A stretch of DNA of 64,000 nt, from NCBI RefSeq assembly GCF_018613195.1, contig NZ_JAGGQQ010000009.1, positions 62,001 to 126,000 on the forward strand, written 5' to 3'. The DNA comes from Bacillus sp. ISL-45. GTDB taxonomy: Bacteria > Bacillota > Bacilli > Bacillales > Cytobacillaceae. Below, piece by piece: positions 44,248 to 51,827 of the stretch. The notes under the pieces were generated by a model. It did not search any database. It saw only the letters and a list, made by a program, of their open reading frames with translations, and was not told where the DNA came from. The position numbers were made by a program, and so were the translations under genes. Positions within the stretch are counted from its first letter, which is position 1; each line of letters opens with the position of its first letter.

Positions 44248-44589
44248 CTACTTTCTGTCTCTATCCTTAATAATTTCCCAAATTTTTATTAATTCAGCAA
44301 TCTTCTCTTCTGGGGCACTCATCAAATCTTTAAAGAAAATCTGGGTCTTGGGGTCCAGAATTTCCTTCCACATTTCATCGCTCGAGCCTTGTTGATCTTC
44401 GCCAGTTAAAAGGAAATCTATACTTACTTCATACAAAGTTGATATTGTCTTCAATGTTTCATAGTCAGGCTGGCGTTTATTTATCTCATAATGAGCATAA
44501 GTTCCTCTAGACATACCTAGCTTTTTTGCGACATCTTCTTGAGTCCAACCTTTGCTATTTCTTAATTTCTTCAATCTATCCCCTAGCAT
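44248..44589 (-). CDS. CI-like phage repressor (XRE HTH)
   Basis: 113 residues. N-terminal HTH (1-60: LKKLRNSKGWTQEDVAKKLGMSRGTYAHYEINKRQPD), then a short helical C-terminal part without a LexA-type protease domain, so ImmA-mediated or antirepressor control is more likely than self-cleavage. It is transcribed from a promoter overlapping operator O1, divergent from the Cro-like gene. Confidence 0.88.
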   Translation of the reverse strand: MLGDRLKKLRNSKGWTQEDVAKKLGMSRGTYAHYEINKRQPDYETLKTISTLYEVSIDFLLTGEDQQGSSDEMWKEILDPKTQIFFKDLMSAPEEKIAELIKIWEIIKDRDRK

Positions 44590-44620
44590 ATTTTGTCCTC
44601 ATTTCAATCTATTTGTCTAA

Positions 44621-44734
44621 ATTATACAGTAGCATAATGCTACATTAAAATATTTGTAGCGAAATGATACAATAATAGTTGACTGTAGCAAAACGCTACT
44701 GTATATTAATACTTAAGAAGTAGCGAAACGCTAC
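44621..44734. promoter_or_regulatory. Phage immunity region: four 15-bp operators and two opposing promoters
   Basis: O1 GTAGCATAATGCTAC (44629-44643), O2 GTAGCGAAATGATAC (44656-44670), O3 GTAGCAAAACGCTAC (44685-44699), O4 GTAGCGAAACGCTAC (44720-44734). Rightward promoter: TTGACT (44679-44684), 17 bases, TATATT (44702-44707), with O3 filling the spacer. Leftward promoter (reverse strand): TTTAAT, 17 bases containing O1, TATAAT (44621-44626). A weaker fifth site GTAGCGAAAAGCAAC lies at 44950-44964 inside the Cro-like gene. Confidence 0.9.
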
Positions 44735-44753
44735 AAAAAATAGAGGTGATATC

Positions 44754-44984
44754 GTGAAACCAAGAATCTGGCTTCAAGAAAAAAGGATCGCTGCCAACCT
44801 TACGCAGGAAGATGTTGCAAAGGGAGCTCAAATAAAAAGGCCATATTATTCCCAAATTGAATCCGGTGCTAGGCGACCAAGTGTTAGTGTAGCCCAAGAA
44901 ATAGCAAAGGTAGTGGGATTTGAATGGGTACTTTTTTTTGAAAACAATTGTAGCGAAAAGCAACAAAAATCAAATTTAGCATAA
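44754..44984 (+). CDS. Cro-like XRE regulator, 76 residues
   Basis: GTG start, GAGGTGAT upstream. The HTH covers residues 6-60 (LQEKRIAANLTQEDVAKGAQIKRPYYSQIESGARRPS). First gene of the rightward early transcript, directly after O4, the place of Cro. It should bind the same GTAGC operators. A fifth operator-like site is embedded near its end. Confidence 0.85.
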   Translation: MKPRIWLQEKRIAANLTQEDVAKGAQIKRPYYSQIESGARRPSVSVAQEIAKVVGFEWVLFFENNCSEKQQKSNLA

Positions 44985-44997
44985 AAGGAGGTTCAAC

Positions 44998-45150
44998 ATG
45001 AGTCCAAAACAAAAGGAACAAATTGTAAAACAAATCATCTCAGTTCTGTCAGAAAACAACATCAGTTATGCAGATGTCCCAGCGATCATCAAAGAGGTAC
45101 AGCTTGAGTTAAGCGAAATGTGCCAGCAGCAAGTCATTCAAATCAACTAA
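44998..45150 (+). CDS. Small early phage protein, 50 residues
   Basis: AAAGGAGG before ATG, 13 bases after the Cro-like gene. Helical, soluble (MSPKQKEQIVKQIISVLSEN...), one cysteine. No family recognised. Confidence 0.6.
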   Translation: MSPKQKEQIVKQIISVLSENNISYADVPAIIKEVQLELSEMCQQQVIQIN

Positions 45151-45169
45151 TAAGAAGGAGGATCCCGAC

Positions 45170-45319
45170 GTGAAAAAAGACTTTCAACCAGTTGTCATTA
45201 CTCCGGAAAAAGCAGAACGTATAAAAACTGTCGTGGAGAGGATTCTCTCCAGGCATACCGGTAAGCAAATAAAAATCATCCTCAAGCATGAATCAAAATC
45301 TGATAGAAAAGCAATCTAG
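45170..45319 (+). CDS. Small basic early phage protein, 49 residues
   Basis: GTG with AAGGAGG seven bases upstream. TPEKAERIKTVVERILSRHTG suggests an amphipathic helix, then a beta strand (KQIKIILKHE). No family recognised. Confidence 0.55.
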   Translation: MKKDFQPVVITPEKAERIKTVVERILSRHTGKQIKIILKHESKSDRKAI

Positions 45320-45380
45320 CATCTACAAAAATATTAGCATTTTATTCCAATGGAAAATGGTAGAAAGGAGGTGTTGAGTG

Positions 45381-45911
45381 ATGCCGAATGGTAGAGCCAC
45401 GCTGGCTGCCAGAACGGCCCGGAAAGAAGCCGGTATCACACAACTAGAAATGACATTCGATGAATATTACGGCTCCCGGGAATCGATTTCCCAACAGGAG
45501 AACGGCCGTTACCAAGTTCAGCCAGAATTGACCAAGTACTACACCGAAAAACATAACAATCCATTCGTTGCGATGGAAGCAGCTGCAGAGTATATCGGTT
45601 GGGGTCCCATGAAACTTGATGGAGACGCAGCCGACCTACATAGGATGACTGTCACCATGAAGACAAAGGAAGAGCTTGAAGAAGCTATCCTATCCATTAG
45701 GAAGGCTTCAGAAAAGCTCACTGTGAATCCTAGATGCATCGAACGTTTGGATATAGAAGAAATTGAAAAATCTCTCCTGGAGAGCATCGATGCAATCACA
45801 GCACTAAACCATTATGTCGCGGTTGTATGCAAAGAGTACGGAATATCATGGGTGAAAGTTTGGACCCAGCACAAAGTGAAGTTAATACAGAGGAGGTTCA
45901 TCAAGAAATGA
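45381..45911 (+). CDS. Phage regulatory protein with N-terminal HTH-like segment
   Basis: 176 residues from ATG 45381 (AAAGGAGG; GTG 45378 is the alternative). Residues 12-55 (TARKEAGITQLEMTFDEYYGSRESISQQENGRYQVQPEL) have the pattern of an XRE-type HTH; the rest is helical. Probably an early transcription regulator. It overlaps the next gene by four bases. Confidence 0.6.
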   Translation: MPNGRATLAARTARKEAGITQLEMTFDEYYGSRESISQQENGRYQVQPELTKYYTEKHNNPFVAMEAAAEYIGWGPMKLDGDAADLHRMTVTMKTKEELEEAILSIRKASEKLTVNPRCIERLDIEEIEKSLLESIDAITALNHYVAVVCKEYGISWVKVWTQHKVKLIQRRFIKK

Positions 45912-46180
45912 ACAGAGACCAGTTTTTACCCAACGATGCAAGAACAGTAACAAATGAATACAGGGCATCTTGGACCAACATCAGCCGGGTGGAAGAGAAC
46001 TTGATGAAAGGTGATTTAAAAGAAGCAAAACTCGCAGCTTCCAATCTTCTAAGTTCACTAAATGAACTGGAGAAGCTTCATAAGAAGAAAGAGGAAGTTG
46101 ATCAGCAAATTAGCAAGCTAAATTATTTGCTTGGAAGAAATTCACTAAGAGGCCTGGTGGTGAGAATACATGCGAACTAA
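45908..46180 (+). CDS. Hypothetical coiled-coil phage protein, 90 residues
   Basis: ATG 45908 in an ATGA overlap, with GAGGAGG 11 bases ahead. Helical throughout (NLLSSLNELEKLHKKKEEVDQQISKL). Longer versions of the frame overlap the previous gene deeply and are unlikely. Confidence 0.55.
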   Translation: MNRDQFLPNDARTVTNEYRASWTNISRVEENLMKGDLKEAKLAASNLLSSLNELEKLHKKKEEVDQQISKLNYLLGRNSLRGLVVRIHAN

Positions 46181-46250
46181 AGCAGGGGATTGGTTGAAGC
46201 TTTCAAAAACGGAGAAGTACCTTTTGCTCAGGAATAAATCTAAAAAGTAA
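46170..46250 (+). CDS. Possible 26-residue basic peptide
   Basis: ATG 46170 overlapping the previous gene end, GGTGGTGAG upstream; MRTKAGDWLKLSKTEKYLLL then a basic tail. Followed at once by the ribosome site of the next gene. Weak but spacing fits a tightly packed operon. Confidence 0.35.
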   Translation: MRTKAGDWLKLSKTEKYLLLRNKSKK

Positions 46251-46262
46251 GGAGGTTGCGAA

Positions 46263-46466
46263 GTGAAGAAAGCTGAAAAGTTTGACCAAATGATTGAACT
46301 GGTTATCGAGGATCAAATAACAAACGAAACAGCAATAGTCTTCTGGGTAGGAATACAACAGGAAATTGAATTGGCTGAAAAAACCGGGAAGAAAACAGTT
46401 GATGTAAATGCCATTATAGGAAGATTTGAAACAGCAGTTAACTACGCCAAAAAGAAAAAGCAGTGA
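46263..46466 (+). CDS. Hypothetical phage protein, 67 residues
   Basis: GTG with AAGGAGG upstream. Helical acidic protein with a lysine-rich end (KAEKFDQMIELVIEDQITNETAIVFW...YAKKKKQ). No family recognised. Confidence 0.6.
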   Translation: MKKAEKFDQMIELVIEDQITNETAIVFWVGIQQEIELAEKTGKKTVDVNAIIGRFETAVNYAKKKKQ

Positions 46467-46530
46467 GTGCTGGTGGGGACCGAACAACTCACTGCTCCTA
46501 TGGAAAACTAAGGGTCAACAAATATTCTAT

Positions 46531-46625
46531 CATCATCCTGATGATGCGGCAAATTTCATTTTTGCCGTCCTGGGCCGGGGTCTCATCCCCCTTTTCAATT
46601 GCCATTACCCCGACCTGGGACGGTG
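46531..46625 (+). other. Structured stretch without a gene
   Basis: Two inverted repeats: CATCAT/ATGATG at 46531-46546, and a long imperfect one at 46564-46625 with arms GCCGTCCTGGGCCGGGG and CCCCGACCTGGGACGGTGC around a pyrimidine-rich loop. No T-run follows, so it is not a plain terminator. Two overlapping frames here lack good starts. Confidence 0.45.
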
Positions 46626-46664
46626 CAAATGAAGCACCAATACATATAGAAGGGAGGTTCAAGT

Positions 46665-46874
46665 ATGTGTGATCATCCTATCATTGAACAAATCGAGCGG
46701 ACAGGCTATCCGAATGCGATGGATCAGCCGGAGCATAACGGGACGGATTACTTCGGCTATGAAATTCTCGAAGGTGATGACATCGTGATTGATGGAGAAG
46801 AAATGATTTTGAAGGACAACCTTGAAGATTATTTATCCGATGTCTATGGATTGGAATTCACAACTGCAAAATAA
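46665..46874 (+). CDS. yqaI: YqaI-like phage protein, 69 residues
   Basis: GGGAGG before ATG. FGYEILEGDDIVIDGEEMILKDNLEDYLSDVYGLEF matches my memory of YqaI from the B. subtilis skin element, and the next gene is YqaJ, as in skin. Acidic, soluble, function unknown. Confidence 0.7.
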   Translation: MCDHPIIEQIERTGYPNAMDQPEHNGTDYFGYEILEGDDIVIDGEEMILKDNLEDYLSDVYGLEFTTAK

Positions 46875-46972
46875 AAGACCCCCTGTTCGCAGCAGGAGGT
46901 CAGCCATGTTGAAAAATTAATTTAATGTCATTGTAGCATACCTATCGATGACGGTAAAGGGAGGGCAAATAG

Positions 46973-47920
46973 ATGACAATGAACCAAAATGCTATTCCTA
47001 CTCATGAAATGAGTCGTTATGAATGGCTTCAGGAACGCACTAAAGGAATAGGCGGTAGTGATGCTGGAATCATCCTTGGATTGAATAAATACCGTACAGC
47101 ATTTGAACTTTGGCTTGAAAAAACAGGCCAGGTGGAACCGATTGAAGTAGATAATGAAGCCGTCTACTGGGGAAACGAAATGGAAAACGTTGTGGCCAAA
47201 GAGTTTGAAAAAAGAACAGGTAAAAAGGTTAGGCGGACTAACTTCATGTATAGCCACCCGGATTATCCTTTCATAAAGGCGAACATCGATCGGCTGGTTG
47301 TCGGTGAATCAGCGGTCTTGGAATGCAAAACAGCATCAGCATACCTAGCAAAAGAGTGGGAAGCAGATGAGGTTCCTGCAACCTACCTAGTGCAGTTGCA
47401 ACACTATCTTGGTGTGACCGGCAAGGAAAAAGGATACATGGCGGTGCTGATCGGCGGCAACAAGTACATTTGGAAGGAAGTCGAGCGTGACGAAGAACTC
47501 ATTGAAATGATATTCAAAGCAGAAAAGCATTTTTGGGAATATCACGTTCAACAATTTAATGCACCAGACTTGGACGGATCTAGTGCGGCCGAGCAGTACC
47601 TGAAAGAAAAGTATGCGAAAGCTGAAGCAAACAAGGAAATTGTTCTACCAGGTGAATACAAGGACATGATTGTCCAATATGAAAAGGTTAAGGAAGACGA
47701 AAAACTCATCAAGACAGCCAAGACAGAGATTGAAAACAAACTGAAAGCTGAACTGAAGGATGCGGAAACCGGCTTGACCGATACCTATGTAGTGTCTTGG
47801 AAAAACCAAATACAACAGAGGGTCGACTCAAAGGCTCTGAAAGAGAAATTCCCTGATATCTATAAGGAAGTCATTAAGAAAACCAGCTTCCGTAAATTCG
47901 CTATAAAGGAGATAAAATAA
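46973..47920 (+). CDS. yqaJ: YqaJ-family phage recombination exonuclease
   Basis: 315 residues, GGGAGGG before ATG. Lambda-exonuclease fold with GIGGSDAGIILGLNKYRT (about 24-41), WGNEMENVVAKEF and VLECKTAS, supplying the Glu/Asp/ExK metal ligands. It resects double-stranded ends to expose strands for the RecT annealing protein encoded two genes downstream. A C-terminal lysine-rich coiled segment follows. Confidence 0.93.
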   Translation: MTMNQNAIPTHEMSRYEWLQERTKGIGGSDAGIILGLNKYRTAFELWLEKTGQVEPIEVDNEAVYWGNEMENVVAKEFEKRTGKKVRRTNFMYSHPDYPFIKANIDRLVVGESAVLECKTASAYLAKEWEADEVPATYLVQLQHYLGVTGKEKGYMAVLIGGNKYIWKEVERDEELIEMIFKAEKHFWEYHVQQFNAPDLDGSSAAEQYLKEKYAKAEANKEIVLPGEYKDMIVQYEKVKEDEKLIKTAKTEIENKLKAELKDAETGLTDTYVVSWKNQIQQRVDSKALKEKFPDIYKEVIKKTSFRKFAIKEIK

Positions 47921-47921
47921 T

Positions 47922-48131
47922 ATGGCAGCTATCTCAAGGAAAACAGCTATCGGTTCTTTAATTGAACAGTTTTTGGATGATAACGAGGGTGATATTTCTC
48001 CAAACTTGTACTCGAATTTGGAGTCCCTTGCGGAGGAAGTGGATGATGCTGCCAAGGACTTACATGATGAAATTGACGAGCTGCAGGACAGGGTGAAGGA
48101 ACTGGAAGAGGAATTGGAGGCGGTAGAGTAA
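47922..48131 (+). CDS. Acidic coiled-coil phage protein, 69 residues
   Basis: Starts two bases after yqaJ and its stop overlaps the recT start. The C-terminal half is a heptad coiled coil (LHDEIDELQDRVKELEEELEAVE). Tight coupling between exonuclease and annealing protein genes suggests an accessory of that pair. Confidence 0.7.
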   Translation: MAAISRKTAIGSLIEQFLDDNEGDISPNLYSNLESLAEEVDDAAKDLHDEIDELQDRVKELEEELEAVE

Positions 48132-49072
48132 TGGCAACAAATTCAGCATTGAAAAATCAATTAGCAAATAAACAAGGTTCAGAGGCGAAGCAGGTCTCTG
48201 CTCAGTCTCTTGGCCTTAAGAATCTACTTAATACACCGACTATGCAAAAGAAGTTTGACCAGGTCCTAGCTAAGAAAGCACCACAATTTATGGCGTCTAT
48301 CCTGAATCTATACAACGGGGATCCAAACCTACAGGCAGCCGAACCGATGTCAATCGTGTCCAGCGCGATGGTAGCTGCAACCCTTGATTTGCCGGTGGAT
48401 AAAAATTTAGGTTACGCCTGGATTGTCCCTTTCTATGATACGAAAAAGGGGGGTAAATTTGCACAGTTCCAACTCGGTTACAAAGGATATATTCAGCTGG
48501 CATTGAGGACAGGCCAATACAAATCGATAAATGTCATCGAGGTCCGTGAAGGTGAACTAGTCAAATGGAATCGCCTCACTGAGGAAATCGATTTGGATTT
48601 GGACTCAGCCACAAGTGAAAAGGTAATCGGATACTGCGGATATTTTAAATTGGTTAACGGTTTTGAAAAGACAGTTTACTGGACCCGTGACCAGGTGGAA
48701 GTACATCGTATTAAACACAATAAAATGAAGAATAAAAAAGATCTCAACAATGTTTGGCGCTCAGATTACGATGCAATGGCCATGAAAACAGTTCTTCGTA
48801 ACATGCTTGGAAAATGGGGTATCCTCTCCATCGAGATGCAAAAGGCTATGACGGAGGATGAGAATTCGGAACGTGAATTAAAAGATATCACGGACGAGGC
48901 AGAAGAAGTTGAAGCATCGGAACCAAATCCGGATATCATAGATATTTCTCCCGAAGAAGATGAACAAGCAGAAACAGTCGAAGGAGAAATCATTGATAAG
49001 AAGCCAGACAAGGAAAAGAACAAGAAAGATAAGATGTCAGCACAAGATTCAATGGACATTGAATTCGAATGA
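48131..49072 (+). CDS. recT: RecT-family single-strand annealing protein
   Basis: 313 residues. The RecT core covers about 30-225 (AEPMSIVSSAMVAATLDLPVDKNLGYAWIVPF, FQLGYKGYIQLALRTGQY, RSDYDAMAMKTVLRNMLGKW). An acidic C-terminal tail follows. It anneals complementary strands and, with YqaJ, carries out phage homologous recombination. Confidence 0.95.
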   Translation: MATNSALKNQLANKQGSEAKQVSAQSLGLKNLLNTPTMQKKFDQVLAKKAPQFMASILNLYNGDPNLQAAEPMSIVSSAMVAATLDLPVDKNLGYAWIVPFYDTKKGGKFAQFQLGYKGYIQLALRTGQYKSINVIEVREGELVKWNRLTEEIDLDLDSATSEKVIGYCGYFKLVNGFEKTVYWTRDQVEVHRIKHNKMKNKKDLNNVWRSDYDAMAMKTVLRNMLGKWGILSIEMQKAMTEDENSERELKDITDEAEEVEASEPNPDIIDISPEEDEQAETVEGEIIDKKPDKEKNKKDKMSAQDSMDIEFE

Positions 49073-49233
49073 TTAACAGCAACCATACAAATGTCCTCCT
49101 TCCAGCGTGGATCTGGGAGGAGGCTAAGGATAAGGAACGCTTGAAAAAGCTTGTACTAGAGTATATGCAACGATACCCGGATTATACCGTCAAGAAGGTT
49201 AAAGATAGATTTGCGGTTTGTGAGAGAAGATAG
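49069..49233 (+). CDS. Small phage protein, 54 residues
   Basis: ATG overlaps the recT stop (ATGA), with no own ribosome site, so translation would be coupled. LLPAWIWEEAKDKERLKKLVLEYMQRYP then VKKVKDRFAVCERR; soluble, basic. No family recognised. Confidence 0.55.
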   Translation: MINSNHTNVLLPAWIWEEAKDKERLKKLVLEYMQRYPDYTVKKVKDRFAVCERR

Positions 49234-49251
49234 GGAGGGGGAGAGAACAGC

Positions 49252-50115
49252 ATGAACTACATTAAGGAGCTTAACGCATTCTATGATTGGCTCGAAATAA
49301 ATGAACTGTCTCCATCAGCAATTAATTTATGGTACGCCTTGATGCACATAAATAATAAGGCTGCATGGGCAGAAACATTTACGGTGGCCGAATCGGTGTT
49401 ATGCGTGAAGACAGGATTGACAGATCGAACCCTTCGAAAAGTAAGAAATGAACTAAAACAAAAAGGCCGGATAGATTTTATATCCAGAAAAGGTGGGAAG
49501 GCGCCCATTTACAAACTCCTATCCTTCTATTCTACGGAAAATAATTCCGTGCATCTAATACCTACGGAAATAAATTCCGGGGATAGTGCCGGGGATAGTG
49601 CCGGAGGTAGTGCCGGAGATAGTTCCGCATTAAATAAACTAAACGAAACTAAATTAAACAAAATAAAAACAACTGCTGCTTCACGCACGAATTACGCGGA
49701 TGAATACACTCTCTGTTTTGGTGGACATCCTAGTCCCATTCAAATACAGGAAATTAACAGTTTTATAGATCAGGATGGGTTGAGTATTGAGGTCGTATGT
49801 ATAGCGTTTAAAAAAGCAGCTGAGGTGGGAGCTAAGTACCCCTATGCAAGGAGCATACTGAACAGCTGGGCCAATAAAGGCATAAGAACTATTGCTGATG
49901 TTGACAATGAACAAGCTACCCATGATTTACATAAACATCAACAACGCAATAGACCAAGAAAGGGAACATCGTCACGTACTGAAGCCCTGCCAGAATGGTT
50001 CAGGAAAAAGGAAAATATAACCCCTCCTGCATCAAATGAGGAGGACAATGAAAACTTTGAAATTGAAAAAGCCAAATTGGAAGAAGAGCTTAGACAGTTC
50101 AAAAGAGTTAAATAA
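49252..50115 (+). CDS. DnaD-like phage replication initiator
   Basis: 287 residues, AGGGAGGGGG before ATG. N-terminal winged helix (about 1-95: LSPSAINLWYALMHINNKAAW...LTDRTLRKVRNELKQKGRIDF). A repetitive Gly-Asp-Ser-Ala linker (106-122) follows, then a DnaD-type domain (about 150-220: IQIQEINSFIDQDGLSIEVVCIAFKKAAE...YARSILNSWANKGI). It should bind the origin and bring in the host helicase. No DnaC-type loader gene follows, unlike in skin-type phages. The linker DNA carries iterons. Confidence 0.85.
   Translation: MNYIKELNAFYDWLEINELSPSAINLWYALMHINNKAAWAETFTVAESVLCVKTGLTDRTLRKVRNELKQKGRIDFISRKGGKAPIYKLLSFYSTENNSVHLIPTEINSGDSAGDSAGGSAGDSSALNKLNETKLNKIKTTAASRTNYADEYTLCFGGHPSPIQIQEINSFIDQDGLSIEVVCIAFKKAAEVGAKYPYARSILNSWANKGIRTIADVDNEQATHDLHKHQQRNRPRKGTSSRTEALPEWFRKKENITPPASNEEDNENFEIEKAKLEEELRQFKRVK
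49535..49672. promoter_or_regulatory. Candidate phage replication origin inside the initiator gene
   Basis: Two inverted repeats CGGAA-N5-TTCCG (49535-49549, 49565-49579) are followed by four 12-bp direct repeats CCGG(G/A)GATAGTG from 49577 to 49624. Then comes a stretch of about 45 bases, mostly A and T (49628-49672), suited to strand opening. Origins embedded in the initiator gene are common in phages of this kind; no experimental support. Confidence 0.6.
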
Positions 50116-50128
50116 ACGAGGTGAAACT

Positions 50129-50338
50129 ATGGGAATTCTTTATGACAAAGTGAAACTTAGCCATGCCTCATTGAAGCAGGGTTTCATTGCCCAGCTGCTT
50201 GTCAAAGGCATTACACATGATCGGTATGGGACAAGCATTCAAGACCTTGGATATTACGAACTTCGACAGGAGCTTGCAATGGCTGAATTCAGGAAGGTAA
50301 ATACGGATAGTTCGGAAAACGGATTTTTTAGGAGGTAA
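50129..50338 (+). CDS. Small phage protein with FbpA-like pattern, 69 residues
   Basis: ATG 50129 with CGAGGTGA upstream. KQGFIAQLLVKGITHDRYGTSIQDLGYYELRQELA has the spacing of Fur-regulated basic proteins (two helices with an L-x-D/E-L-x-x-x-E-L segment). That assignment is weak. Followed immediately by the DUF6011 gene. Confidence 0.5.
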   Translation: MGILYDKVKLSHASLKQGFIAQLLVKGITHDRYGTSIQDLGYYELRQELAMAEFRKVNTDSSENGFFRR

Positions 50339-50342
50339 ATCA

Positions 50343-50492
50343 ATGATCTGCCCAGTATGTAATCGGCAATTAAAAAGCCAGAAAAGTATTGCCCGCGGCA
50401 TGGGCCCGGTATGTGCTCGTAAACTAGAAAACTCAAAGGACAATCACGACGAAAACCAAATGAAGTTGGAGCTGAAGGATGGCAGTAAATAA
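50343..50492 (+). CDS. DUF6011-type zinc ribbon protein, 49 residues
   Basis: AGGAGG before ATG. C3-x2-C6 in CPVCNRQL and RGMGPVCARK, the motif of the short DUF6011 domain, giving a probable single metal site. Overlaps the next gene by 14 bases. Function unknown. Confidence 0.75.
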   Translation: MICPVCNRQLKSQKSIARGMGPVCARKLENSKDNHDENQMKLELKDGSK

Positions 50493-50913
50493 GTTCGGCA
50501 ATCGGAAGGTGTTAGTGGATGGCATAAAGTTTGATAGCGTAGCGGAAGCAAAATACTACGAGCAGCTGAAATGGCTGAAGCACGCAAAACAAATTAAAGG
50601 ATTCAAGTTGCAGCCTCGGTTCGTCCTCCTGGATCCTTACAAGAAAAACGGCAAGACAATTCGTGCCATTCACTACGTAGCAGATTTCAAGATTCATAAC
50701 CTGGACGGCAGCATCGAAATTGTGGACGTGAAAGGACATGAAACTAAAGATTTTCTGATCAAGAAGAAGCTTTTCGAACATCGATATGATTACACGCTGA
50801 AGGTCGTTACTTTGGATGATTCGTTTGGATGGATTGAGCTGGACCAACTGAAGAAACTTAAGAAAAAGAAGGTCAAGCCCAAGCCAAAGGCATTCACCAG
50901 AAGGAGGCGATAG
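50479..50913 (+). CDS. DUF1064 protein, endonuclease-like
   Basis: 144 residues. KFDSVAEAKYYEQLKWL (18-34), HYVADFKI and IEIVDVKGHETKDFLIKKKLF show the E...D...DxK pattern of PD-(D/E)XK nucleases, as in DUF1064. The position after replication genes fits a Holliday-junction or flap nuclease replacing RusA, which is inference. The tail is very basic (KKKKVKPKPKAFTRRRR). Confidence 0.78.
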   Translation: MAVNKFGNRKVLVDGIKFDSVAEAKYYEQLKWLKHAKQIKGFKLQPRFVLLDPYKKNGKTIRAIHYVADFKIHNLDGSIEIVDVKGHETKDFLIKKKLFEHRYDYTLKVVTLDDSFGWIELDQLKKLKKKKVKPKPKAFTRRRR

Positions 50914-50916
50914 GGG

Positions 50917-51417
50917 ATGTTGCAAGGTGTTTGTGTGGAAACAGGCCAGACAACCACACTGGTGGAGGGAATGCAATATTATCTCTTTCCAAAGGGACAG
51001 AAGCATTATCTAGTCTCCAAGTTTCCTAATGAAAATGCACATATGGGTTGCTATGGATCAGAGTATTTCCAGCTAGTTGAAAAGGAAATCTGGCCAGAAG
51101 AGCCGACTGTTAAAGATATCAGTTTGGATCCTGAGAGGATGTATAAAGCCAGGTTAATCTGGAGGAGAGAAGGTTACAAAGACGCCGAACTGAAAGAATA
51201 CTTTCTCCGGCCAAAAATGTCACATGCCTATTTTTATCTTGATGAGCAATTAGAGCGGTTTTGTGGGTGCTTCCCACTTCATTGGTTCAGTGATTTTGAA
51301 GAAATTGAGGTTGAACCGATTAATGAGGAAATCGAGCTGGAATTTACGGAAAGTGATCACTTTTCAACTGAATGTGTACTGAAAGAAGTAGTTTTTGAAC
51401 AGTTAAGCTTATTTTAG
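50917..51417 (+). CDS. Hypothetical phage protein, 166 residues
   Basis: Starts four bases after DUF1064 (GGAGGCGATAGGGG upstream). Mixed beta/alpha with an EYFQLVEKEIWPEEP segment and acidic end. No family recognised; soluble. Confidence 0.6.
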   Translation: MLQGVCVETGQTTTLVEGMQYYLFPKGQKHYLVSKFPNENAHMGCYGSEYFQLVEKEIWPEEPTVKDISLDPERMYKARLIWRREGYKDAELKEYFLRPKMSHAYFYLDEQLERFCGCFPLHWFSDFEEIEVEPINEEIELEFTESDHFSTECVLKEVVFEQLSLF

Positions 51418-51457
51418 AAAATCTAATACTTCTTAAATTAGATCGGAGGAACTAAGG

Positions 51458-51817
51458 GTGAAACAACAAGCAATCGAAAAAATACAAGGTGAAATGAACG
51501 GTAACGGCCATAATCTATACATCCAAGTTGTCGGCAATTTCCTTTTACAGCATCTTGACGGGGACCAAGGTGCTGCTGAGAAGATTCTGGCCAAGGACAA
51601 GAACATCATAAAATCCCTCGAGGCAATGAGAAAGGCAGCGGAGAAAAAGAAGGTCGGGAACATGGCCGTGCTGACCGATGCTGAGGGCTTTGCAGTGGTA
51701 TTGAAGTATTTCGGGATAGATGGACTGCCGGTGAATGTAAAAGCTTCTGCAGTGCCTCCTGTGAAAACAGAAAAACCATCAAATGACTTCAATGTCAGTC
51801 TGGATGACTTCTTGTGA
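51458..51817 (+). CDS. PcfK-like protein of the AcrIIA9 family
   Basis: 119 residues, CGGAGG before the GTG start. The core YIQVVGNFLLQHLDGDQGAAEKIL, then SLEAMRKAAEKKKVGN and AVLTDAEGFAVVLKYFGI, fits proteins annotated both as PcfK-like and as Cas9 inhibitor AcrIIA9 family, from memory. It is directly followed by a pcfJ-type gene, the same order as in plasmid pCF10. Whether this member inhibits Cas9 is unknown. Confidence 0.62.
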   Translation: MKQQAIEKIQGEMNGNGHNLYIQVVGNFLLQHLDGDQGAAEKILAKDKNIIKSLEAMRKAAEKKKVGNMAVLTDAEGFAVVLKYFGIDGLPVNVKASAVPPVKTEKPSNDFNVSLDDFL

Positions 51818-51827
51818 GAGGGGCGCG

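Noticed and set aside
46426-46672. Two overlapping plus-strand ORFs of 68-69 codons
   Set aside because: No ribosome sites, different frames over the hairpin region, low-quality composition.
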